Position numbers and translations under genes: made by a program. From positions 29,131,379 through 29,195,378 of the forward strand of contig OX235263.1 in the NCBI GenBank assembly GCA_944472135.2: 64,000 bases of DNA, in the 5' to 3' direction. Positions 55,465-64,000 of the stretch are shown in pieces. Within the stretch, counting starts at the first letter, position 1. The number at the start of each line of letters is the position of its first letter. Below the pieces are notes generated by a model. That model worked only from the letters and a program-made list of their open reading frames with translations, was not told where the DNA came from and ran no database searches. This DNA comes from Trichobilharzia regenti (lineage: Eukaryota > Platyhelminthes > Trematoda > Strigeidida > Schistosomatidae).

Positions 55465-56636
55465 TTCTTCCTCACAAATCCCCAAAGGTTTTATACCTTC
55501 ACTCTTACTAGTAATACCTTGTAAACTTGTAGGGTCAGAACTGGACTCTGAAGCAGCAACTCTATTCTGTGACACTCTATTCAACAATGGCTTACCAGTT
55601 GTAACTACAGACTTCCTGACCAAACCGTTATCGTCACACAATTCGGAGTCATGCCTCGAGTTTACATTTAGCTTATCGCTGAACCTGCTCACTGGTTCAC
55701 AGTTCACCTTTTTATGCACCTCTTGCAAACGTGTAAAACACAACCGTGTTTGTCTTGCATCTTGCAACTTATCTGTTGAGGATGTACTACGAAACCCGTT
55801 ACACTCACTAGGTCTATATGCATTACTAGACATCATGGAGCCTTCTCGATATCCACCTCTCTGAGGCCTATTCGTCATCAGTGAGTGCGTTTTTCCCTCA
55901 GACTGCTCTATTCTAGGGGTGAGATTCAATATACTGGCAAACTTGCTCATAGATTGATTGACACTAGTATTTACCAGTTTCAGGATATCATCAAATTTTG
56001 GCTCGACACCCTCATCCTCCATACAGGAGCTTATCTTCACCCACTTCCTTTGCAGTCGAGTAGGTAGGCGTCTTGCTATTACTTCTAGTATAAAACTCGA
56101 GTTGGGGTCACTCATGCGATTCGTCGAAATCAATGCATTCTTGTAAATCAGCAAATTATGCAAAAACTCAGTGAGTGCCTGGGAGTCATCCTGTAATTGA
56201 CCACCATAACTTTTAACAGCCTCGAATAATTTCCCTGCAATCATCGAAGGTCTCCCAAACCTTTGACGTAATATGCTCATAGCCTCGTAGTAGCCCTCTT
56301 TTGGCTTCATAAACGTACAACACTGTATAGCTCTTGCAGCATCTCCAGTGCAATACCTCATCAAATACACTAACTTCATTTCATCGTTTAATAAAAACTA
56401 CTTAACATGATTTCAAACTCTCTTACAAACTGTAAATAATCAGCTGGGTTTCCATCGAAACACCGTGGTTCAAATCTAGGGAGTTTGATGTTCCTATTAT
56501 CCCTGAACGGCGAAACAGTAACATCAACCATGTCATGCTTAACATCAGACATTTCGTCACAAGTAACAGACAGGTCACCATGACTTACTTTCCTGTTTGC
56601 ATCCAAGACACTCTGTCCCTTCTTTGACCCAGGCAT
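55456..56636 (-). pseudogene. BEL/Pao gag N-terminal part, copy D
   Basis: ATG 56636 opens 82 codons (MPGSKKGQSVLDANRKVSHG, then NIKLPRFEPRCFDGNPADYL), which a frameshift near 56390 ends. The next frame (56379-55456, 307 codons) carries the DUF1759-like core with LVYLMRYCTGDAARAIQ, LRQRFGRPSM and LEVIARRLPTRLQRKW. It also keeps VKISSCMEDEGVEP, the segment replaced by poly-T in copy B and lost in copy A. It then joins the LINE at EEEFK. Confidence 0.85.
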
Positions 56637-56783
56637 TGTTGAACTTGAACCAATTCCAAAAACGTTCCAGATATTGCTTGTTCAAATAAGACATTGCCGG
56701 CACCAGGAAAGATGAATGGTGACTATCCAAACTGTCACCAGCTATCCGAATCCGTCAGAAACTGACTCCTAACCGTCAGAAAC

Positions 56784-57104
56784 TGTCAGCCACGTCCCGT
56801 AAACCGTTAATGCCCACCTCTCGCTACGCTGGGACTCACGCTGTTCCTCGAAGCTTCTCAGATACGCCTAGTACGAACGGACGCAAAAACCAGAACCCAG
56901 TTTGGCTACTCGAGAATTCTTTATTCTAACACCAACATATAACCAATATTACAATTAAGGTTTCTGATGGTTTTGTACGTGCTTTTTGAACAGCGATCGA
57001 TGAGACGATGACTGGCGTATTGATGCCTCCGCGAAAAATTGGGGGAAGTTGGGTTTGAGCAAACAACCACGAATTGATCGTTCAATCTTCAACTAAATTG
57101 ACAA
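56784..57104 (-). repeat. BEL/Pao 5' LTR, copy D
   Basis: 321 bp from TGTCAGCCACG to AAATTGACA, shorter than the other LTRs by internal deletions near 56960-56990. Confidence 0.88.
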
Positions 57105-57180
57105 ACCCTGAACCATGGGCATGGTCAGTGAGCATCCTAACTGCTATTCCACCAACGCATACTGCATAACGGGATAAGAT
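57105..57180 (-). repeat. tRNA-derived SINE fragment, second family, cut by LTR
   Basis: The minus strand reads GCGTTGGTGGAATAGCAGTTAGG and ATGGTTCAGGGTT, matching the heads at 3115 and 17680. The copy stops where copy D's 5' LTR begins. Confidence 0.55.
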
Positions 57181-57199
57181 TTAAGTATGAATGATGCAT

Positions 57200-57760
57200 C
57201 ATTGTAAGTACATTTACAAGATATGTGCAAGAAGGTGATGGAGACTTCTTGGGATGATAGTGTACATTCGCAATGTTTAATGCTAACCACATTGGTTTTG
57301 CCATGGTAACTATTCAGCTTCCGATGAAAATACAGTCTTGTTCAAGCACTAGGGTCTTTGTAGTGTTTTCTTCTACCAGAGCAACCAGAATTTATGCGAG
57401 CAACAAATGCGAGCAAAAGAGTTTTAGCCTTTATAAAGGCCTACGTAGTTAAGATAAAATAGAGCATAATAGTGCGTAAATTACAAGATTATCGGGAGGC
57501 ATATACATAAGTGATATTTCCCTGAAGATCGGCTTAGAAGATCTGAAAGGTTACAAACTGTAGGACAAGCTGACCTGTAAGATGTCTCACGAATTTCTTT
57601 AGGGCCCACGGGTAGCATCTTGACAAGAAGCTGAGCAGACTAGTACATGGTAGGAACAAGAGCATTTAAAAGAATTTTGTTCTGTTCAACTCTTACGGTT
57701 ACTTTATTAAGGATCAAGACTGATGTTCAACTCAGAACCAGAAAAATGGAATGACACACC
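57200..57760 (-). repeat. Repeat X, copy 5, diverged
   Basis: Segments such as CATTCGCAATGTTTAATGCT and AGATCTGAAAGG, followed by GCTGAGCAGAC, keep the order of repeat X but with many changes. It is oriented like copies 2-4. Confidence 0.45.
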
Positions 57761-57793
57761 TGGTGAAAAGCTTCAGAAACCCAGTCACATGAT

Positions 57794-58440
57794 GTGCCTT
57801 CTTACCGTGTAGTAAGAATAAGCATGGCAACATTAATGTCCACACGAAGTCCCAAGCCGAATGGGAGGGCTGTTCAGTTTGCAGATGAAGTGAGAAGATA
57901 TGATGCAGAGGTGCTGAAAATCCGTGAGAATAAATGGAATAGAAGTGGAATCTGCAAATTGTTAACTACATGGTCAACAATCTACTCCAGTCAATCAGAT
58001 GACATCCATGAGCACATTGAGGAGGTGAGTAGCTATCATGATGTCATAAACAGCATCCAGGGCTCTTATGCAGTGGAAACATATGTGCTTGAGCACAGTG
58101 ATGACAGCAAGGTTCAACTCAGAGGGTAAGAATGTAATTATTACAGAAGGACCACAAATATTTTGAGGAGACCGACATGCAGTCCTCAACCAAAGTGAAA
58201 TAAAACCAAATCGCTTCAAATAGAACTGTACTGATAACAGAATGTTAAAGAGTTGAAAGATTATCTTTCTAATAATCGAAACGTATTAGATAAACATGGT
58301 ACAGACCTTCGAATATCAGGTCATCTGGCGTCCAAACAAAAAGAACGCAACTGTAGAAGTCAGAATCGGCTCGCAATTAACAGAATGCGAGTTAAAGCAA
58401 GAAGTGTACAGTACAGTGAATCACAAACAGTTTAACTAAC
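57794..58440 (+). pseudogene. LINE endonuclease remnant
   Basis: The 111-codon frame (57794-58129) includes ADEVRRYDAEVLKIRENKWN, fitting the 'MRRYNLEVLGISETHW'-like second motif of RTE endonucleases with the catalytic Glu kept in RENKW. Later pieces (58253-58435: DYLSNNRNVLDKHGTDLRIS) may belong to the same ORF. Frame breaks and lost motifs make it inactive. Confidence 0.45.
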
Positions 58441-58708
58441 ACAAAGTGCAAAATGACAAATGAAGTGCAATTTTGTTTAAAGCTGGAAATATTAGCAGTA
58501 ACACTTGCAATCATTCAGTGCTACTTGCGTACATAAACATAGATCAAGAGAAGAGGTGAGGATTTTACAGGCGGGTTTAAATTATGGTAGACTTGGCCAC
58601 AGCCAAACATTGTAACCAACATCCTAATAGTTGACATGAATGCTATATCGGGAGCAGGTAATTTAGGAAGGGGACTCATCACGGATTGATGGGCTCTCGA
58701 CAAAAGGG

Positions 58709-59040
58709 GTGACAATGAACCCCACAACAGTACCAGGGAGACTACAGCGACTCACACCTGGGAAGTCCCCAAGTTGTGATGACATCAGGCCATCTGTTCT
58801 CAAACAGTGCACCGAAGCTCTTTCTAGGCCCTTGTGCGACTTGTTCCCACACTCAGTGGGTTCAGGGAAACTGCCAAAGGAGTGGAAAAGAGCCATCCTT
58901 TCTCCGATGTTCAGGAGTGGGGATAGGCAAAACGCCCCTATTTATAGACCAGTAGCTCTATTCACAGTGGTATCATAAGTACTGCAAAGTATTATTGACG
59001 ATCACATCAAGGAATATCTCGATAGGTCTAATAGCCAAAC
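58709..59040 (+). pseudogene. LINE reverse transcriptase fragment (finger region)
   Basis: The plus frame carries LTPGKSPSCDDIRPSVLKQC, RPLCDLFPHSVGSGKLPKEW, KRAILSPMFRSGD and YRPVALFTVVS, followed after a stop by LQSIIDDHIKEYL. These are reverse transcriptase finger motifs (P-G-x-D, W-K-A-x-x-x-P-x-x-K, Y-R-P). It may belong to the family II LINE of 29470 and 31385. Confidence 0.65.
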
Positions 59041-60395
59041 TCTTCAAAAGTAGGTTAAGAAACTCCAAATCAACATATTCTAAAATAATATACCTAGGCG
59101 GCATTACTCACAAAAGTGCTGAGGATATATGTGAGGTGTTTAGCATGCACTTCGTCAAACTGTACACTCTAGAGAATGACCAGGATATAGATCTCCCTCG
59201 TAAAACAGAAAAGTGTTTAAGCGATGCAGTCTTAAACGCCCAAGAAACCGATAAAGCTATCGCAACACTTAGTCTTACTAATACTCCCGGCCCAGATGGA
59301 ATGTCTTCCGTCGTCTTAAAAATTGGCGGAAATGACATGAACCTACTTCTTCTCAAGATATTTTCAACTTCAATAAGGAGTGGAACATATCCAAATATCT
59401 GGAAGAAATCTTACGTTGTACCCATTCACAAAACCGGACCTACAGCGGACTGTGATAACTACCGTCCCATCAACATCACTTCCGTAGTTTCACGTGTGAT
59501 GGAGATGATTGCAAAGAAGCAAATTGTTCAGTATTTGCTTTCGAATGACTTAACATCCGCTTTCCAGTACGGTTTCTTAAATAGAAGGTCGTGCACTACT
59601 TGCCAGTTAGATTATTTCGACCACATTACTGAATGTGTAGACAAAGGTCGTTCGGCAGCAACACTATTTCTAGATGTTAGGAAAGCTTTTGATAGGGTCC
59701 CGCATAACAAACTCATATTGAAACTCCTATCTTATGAAATAAGTGGAAGGTTGCTCCAGTGGATGACTTCCTTTCTTACAAAAGAAGAAAATCAACCATC
59801 ACCTATCTGCATCCAAACCAATAACCAGTGGCGTGATACAAGGTAGCGTTCTTGGCCCTACCCTATTCATTGTATTCATAAATGATATTGTCTCTATGAT
59901 CAAGTATGGCAAGCCGTACCCCTTTGCAGATGATCTCAAAGTTGTCTATGATTTTGACTATAACGCATAAATATTGCTAGTAAAACCCAACAAGACCTAA
60001 ATAGTCTACGTAACTGGAGTGAAAAGTGGCAGTTAACGTTCAATCCAGCTAAGTCTGGAATAACATATTTCGGACTTTGGAAACCTAGCATGTGTCTATA
60101 CATGTACGGTGACCTTATCTCAAACGCGAACACAGTCACAGATCTCGGGGTGATATACTCAGATCTTACCTTTACTGAACATGCAAATAAGGTGGTATCT
60201 GATCGTAAACGTCTAACCGGCTTTGTGCTACTCAACTTTTACACTCAAGAAGCCATATTGGCTATATATAAGATATGTATTCGCCCCAAACTTGAATAAT
60301 GTGCCCACTTATACAGTAGCTTTAAATCAGCAGATAGAAAAATAGTTGAAAGTGTCCAAAGATTCCTCACGAAACGCTTATTGGGTTATGATCAG

Positions 60396-60754
60396 TGTCA
60401 ATGGAGTTGAAGATTGAACGATCAATTTTGGTTGTTTGCTTAAAATCAACTTCCCCAATTTTCGCGGAGGCATCAATACGACAGTCATCGTCTCATCGGT
60501 CGCTGTTCAGAAAGAAGAGTGAAACATCGTCAGAAGTAATACAGAGATTTATTATTGTAATATTTGTTTTCAGACCTTAGTAGTTCGCTTATTCCTTTTA
60601 TATGTTGGTGTAACAATAAACAAATCAAAGCGGCAGATCGTGTTTTGGTTTTTGCGTCCGTTATAACTAAGCGTTTCTGAGAAATCTTCGAAGAACAGCG
60701 TGGGCCCGAGCGTAGCGAGAGCTGGCATTAACGGTTTATGAGACGTGATTGACA
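60396..60754 (+). repeat. BEL/Pao 5' LTR, copy E
   Basis: 359 bp, TGTCAATGG to GTGATTGACA. It is several bases shorter than the 3' LTR through scattered single-base losses. Confidence 0.92.
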
Positions 60755-60891
60755 GTTTCTGACGATGAAACGATCTGGCGGATTGAAACAGTTGGTGAAA
60801 GTTGGATAGTCGCCGTTCATTTTCCTGGTGCCGGTCAAGTCCTTTTGAACAAGCAATATCTGGAACTTTTTGGAATTGGGCAAGTTCAACA

Positions 60892-62825
60892 ATGCCTGGG
60901 TCAAAGAAGGACAGAGTGTCTTGGATCAAACAGGAAAGTAAGTCATGGTGACTTGTCTGTTAATTGTAACGATGTGTCTGATGTTAAGCATGACATGGTT
61001 GATGTTACTGTTTCGCCGTTCAGGGATAATAGGAACATCAAACTCCCTAAATTTGAACCACGGTGTTTGATGGAAACCCGCTGATTATTTACAATTTGTA
61101 AAGGAGTTTGAGATCATGTTGAGTGGTTTTTATTAAATGATGAATTGAAGTTATGTATTTGATGAGATATTGCACTGGAGATGCTGCAAGAGCTATACAG
61201 TGCTGTAAGTTATGAAGCCAAAAGAGGGCTACTACGAGGCTATGAGCATATACGTCAAAGGTTTGGAGACCTTCGATGATTGCAGGGAAATTATTCGAGG
61301 CTGTTAAGGGTAATGGTGGTCAATTACAGGATGACTCCCAGGCACTCACTGAGTTTTTGATAATTTGTAATTTACAAGAATGGAATGATTTCGATGAATC
61401 GAATGAGTGACCTCAACTCGAGTTTTATACTAGAAGTAATAGCAAGACGTCTACCTACTCGACTGCAAAGGAAGTGGGTAAGATAAGCTCCCGTATGGAG
61501 GATGAGGGTATCGAGCCAAATTTGATGATATCCTGAAACTGGTAAATACTAGTGTCAATCAATCTATGAGCAAGTTTGCCAGTATATTAATCTCACCCTT
61601 AGAATAGAGCAGTCTGAGGAAAAACGCAATCATTGATGACGAGTAGGCCTCAGAGAGGTGGATATCGAGGAGGCTCCATGATGTCTAGTAATGCATATAG
61701 ACCTAGTGAGTGTAACAGGTTTCGTAGTACATCCTCAACAGATAGGTTACAAGATGCAAGACAAACACGGTTTTTTTTACACGTTTGCAAGAGGTGCATA
61801 CAGAAGTGAACTGTGAACCGGTGAGCAAGTTCAGTGATAAGCTAAATGTAAACTCCAGGTCTGACTCCGAATTGTGTGACGATAACGGTGTTGCGAAGAA
61901 ATCTGTAGTTGCAACTGATAAGCCGTTGTTGAATAGAGTGTCACAGAATAGAGTTACTGCTTCAGAGTCCAGTTCTGACTCCACAAGTTTACAAGTATAA
62001 CTAGTCAGAGTGAAGATATAAACCTTTAATGATTTGTGAGGAGGAACCAAAATTGTCTACTTCTGTTATTAAAGAGTTTGAAAATGATGAAGTTGACGGT
62101 AAAGTGAATATTCGTGATAATGATCATGATACTTCACAGTTGTCTTTGGTTGATCATGATGAGATGAGGGATATGCCTACTACTGCTAAGTTAAATAAAA
62201 GTTCTGTACAACTTGAACGTGAAGTAGAAATAAATGCAGGTGCAGTTGCAGAAGGCATGCATACTTGTGAGACCGTCAGTGTAATTGATCAGCATGTAGC
62301 CCACCTATCATCAGATGATAGTGCTAAACCCGAACTAGTAGTGAAAGACAGCAGTGGTGGTAATCTTGCAGTTGGACAACTATCTGAAAGCCGAAAAAGA
62401 ACAGCTTCTGATCCACCACTAAGTTCATCACCTTGTGTCACTCAGTCATCGTTGGTGCTGTCATCCACAATGAAACAGAACCCATCAACTCAAGTATCTT
62501 GTGCAATGACTATGTAGTATCAGTTCGTTTGAAAGGACGAATATCAATGGTCAGTTTAGTGTGGATAAGCCAAGTGTAAAGGAGAGAGTAATTGTTAAAT
62601 TGACTTGCACGAATAAAGGCATTTCTAGTTTCAAGTTACTATTTGAATGTTATTATCTTTGGTGTAAATTACTCTGCTTCTACTTGGTTGACCAGATACG
62701 TCGTGTGTTTGTTGGTCATCTATATTCTACGATACAATGACATGGGCGTGTTGCCGTTGAGATTTGAGGATATAGCTCATAGAAGGAAGTTAGCAAATGA
62801 ACTCTGCGACAATTTTCCAACCTAG
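60892..62825 (+). pseudogene. BEL/Pao gag, copy E
   Basis: The gag starts at ATG 60892 (MPGSKKG) and ends at the stop after ELCDNFPT (62825). It has the same blocks as copy B: DUF1759-like core, IARRLPTRLQRKWVR-type junction, acidic Ser-rich region and the two hydrophobic segments at the end. At least ten single-base losses break the frame, for example GAAGGACAG for GAAGGGACAG and GGATCAAAC for GGATGCAAAC. The longest open piece is 162 codons (62029-62517). Confidence 0.85.
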
Positions 62826-63586
62826 AGCGTCAACCTGAGAAGGGTTGTAGGCGTACTGCTGTAAGTCCTGCAATTCTTCAAGGGTATTCCATCAAGAAAT
62901 GAAATGCGAGTTTGTGTGTACTGTTTGTATATACGTGTTGTTGTCATATCAATTGGTGTTATTTGAATTCATTGTGTTTACTGGTTGTTTTCGTACCTTG
63001 TTTTTATTGCATAATTTTTTAAAATTTTCGTCGTGATTACTTCTGAAGTTGTGTCCACTCTTCTACATCCGTGAATGAATTGATTGATGTTAAAGACAGC
63101 AGATGGGTCGTATAGCCGGGGAGGCTAGGCTATTGCTGAGAATGAAATGCACACGGAGATAATTGTTAGCTGCGGTCCGACACGCCGGGGAGAAAGAGTG
63201 TAAACGACTGAGGCTCGCATGCGTCACCGCTACTAGAACTGAGGCAGAATGAGTGACAAGCGATTGCAGTGGTAATTGGTAGTGAGTAGATAAGAGGATG
63301 TTCGTAGAGTATGTGAGGTCCTGCCATGGTCACTTTGCATTCTGCAAGAGTCATTCTAGCAAATGGCGATTGTGTTGCAAGATGTCAAGAGGAGGTCTCT
63401 GTCTGGACGCGCAGGTCGTCATTGATGTGTGAGATTGTGCTGTGGGTATGCTTGTGGTGTGTTGGCTTTTCTGTTTGTTTTCCATTTCAGCTCTGTCCGT
63501 GTGACCCAGGTTCTCGCCATGGCATCCAAGTCAACGTGCATTGGTCGTGAAGGAAAAAAGGGATTGATCCCTTTATTGCCTGGGAG
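62826..63586 (+). other. Non-coding 3' part of copy E
   Basis: It contains one CAACCTGAGAAGG unit (62831) and a region also present in A, B and D. That region encodes the frame ending FQLCPCDPGSRHGIQVNVHW, conserved in several copies, before the polypurine tract. The conserved short frame (63326-63550 here, 45307-45531 and 49495-49719 in the others) may be chance. Confidence 0.6.
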
Positions 63587-63954
63587 TGTCAATGGAGTTG
63601 AAGATTGAACGATCAATTGTTGGTTGTTTGCTTAAAATCAACTTCCCAATTTTCGCGGAGGCATCAATACGACAGTCATCGTCTCATCGGTCGCTGTTCA
63701 GAAAGAAGAGTGAAACATCGTCAGAAGTAATACAGAGATTTATTATTGTAATATTTGTTTTCAGACCTTAGTTTACTTAGTTCGCTTATTCCTTTTATAT
63801 GTTGGTGTAACAATAAACAAATCTAAAGCGGCAGATCAGTGTTTTGGTTTTTGCGTCCGTTATAACTAAGCGTTTCTGAGAAATCTTCGAAGAACAGCGT
63901 GGGCCCGAGCGTAGCGAGAGCTGGGCATTAACGGTTTATGAGACGTGATTGACA
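63587..63954 (+). repeat. BEL/Pao 3' LTR, copy E
   Basis: 368 bp with the same ends as the 5' LTR; it includes TTACTTAG near 63773, absent from the 5' copy. Confidence 0.92.
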
Positions 63955-64000
63955 ATCAGCAAACAGAATACATTGACAGATGTATTCGGCTGGACTTAGA

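Larger units (their letters stand above)
49163..57104 (-). mobile_element. BEL/Pao LTR element, copy D (gag-only), split by a LINE
   Basis: On the minus strand: 5' LTR (57104-56784), gag ATG 56636 and gag to about 55465, an inserted CR1-like LINE (about 51155-55464), gag C-terminal part (51150-50414), non-coding end with two tandem units, and a 3' LTR (49457-49163) lacking its last ~28 bases. The insertion of the LINE removed about 50 bases of gag. The 5' LTR lies within a tRNA-like SINE remnant (57105-57180). No pol sequence is present. Confidence 0.85.
60396..63954 (+). mobile_element. BEL/Pao LTR element, copy E (complete, gag-only, 3559 bp)
   Basis: Both LTRs are whole (60396-60754 and 63587-63954) and the insertion is flanked by ATCAG (60391-60395 and 63955-63959), a 5 bp target duplication as in BEL/Pao elements. 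The 2.83 kb between LTRs holds a leader, the gag gene with many frame breaks, one unit of the ~190 bp repeat, and a purine tract AAGGAAAAAAGGG near 63550. No protease, reverse transcriptase, RNase H or integrase fits in the space. It sits inside a CR1-like LINE whose reading continues on both sides. Confidence 0.92.
59041..64000 (+). pseudogene. CR1-like LINE ORF2 remnant interrupted by BEL/Pao copy E
   Basis: The first part (59041-60395) encodes NTPGPDGMSSVVLKIGG, WKKSYVVPIHKTGP, NYRPINITSVVSRVMEM, FLDVRKAFDRVPHNKL (motif A), then after frameshifts YGKPYPFADDLKVV (motif C), WSEKWQLTFNP and VQRFLTKRLLGYDQ. BEL/Pao copy E then intervenes. The second part (63955-64000) reads QTEYIDRCIRLDL, which continues the conserved order seen in the LINE at 39078-39866. 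The gene piece runs off the right edge. Several indels disable it. Confidence 0.85.

Overview
The window looks like genomic DNA of a schistosomatid fluke (Schistosoma or a close relative). The DNA is AT-rich, and a facilitative glucose transporter has five 38-51 bp introns at its 5' end followed by kilobase introns, a pattern typical of schistosomes. Nearly everything else is retrotransposon: RTE and CR1-like LINEs, Penelope-like elements with GIY-YIG remnants, tRNA-derived SINEs, BEL/Pao LTR elements and one Ty3/gypsy remnant. No bacterial features, CRISPR arrays or operons are visible.

Layout. 0-7.2 kb: SINEs, Penelope remnants, a gypsy integrase tail and an inverted RTE pair. 7.28-14.65 kb: a minus-strand SLC2/GLUT-type sugar transporter gene. 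Eight exons are visible, encoding 424 codons in consistent phase; the last exon or exons lie beyond the left edge. 15-26 kb: a 1.2 kb palindromic Penelope copy, a second small palindrome with a hammerhead-like core, RTE/CR1 debris, and one candidate host first exon at 25.69-25.96 kb. 26-33.8 kb: a BEL/Pao LTR-gag fragment and an old tandem duplication of a mixed LINE block.

33.87-64 kb is a nest of BEL/Pao elements of a short, gag-only type. Copy A (plus, 33870-45925) is interrupted by a fragment of a cellular caprin-like gene and by copy B (minus, 36570-43340). Copy B is itself interrupted by a CR1-like LINE piece plus a repeat here called X (37151-39971). Copy D (minus, 49163-57104) is split by an almost intact CR1-like LINE (941-codon endonuclease/reverse transcriptase ORF). 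Copy E (plus, 60396-63954) is complete, with both LTRs and a 5 bp target duplication (ATCAG), and sits inside another CR1-like LINE.

How parts work together. The sugar transporter is the only gene confidently belonging to the host. BEL/Pao copies carry LTRs and a DUF1759-like Gag but no recognisable protease, reverse transcriptase or integrase, so they would need enzymes from an autonomous relative. The most unusual items are the captured caprin fragment, the gag-only family with a 190 bp tandem unit varying from one to three copies, the near-identical 1.7 kb inverted arms of A and B, and the Penelope palindromes. All coordinates of decayed repeats are approximate; splice sites, LTR ends and ORFs were read base by base.
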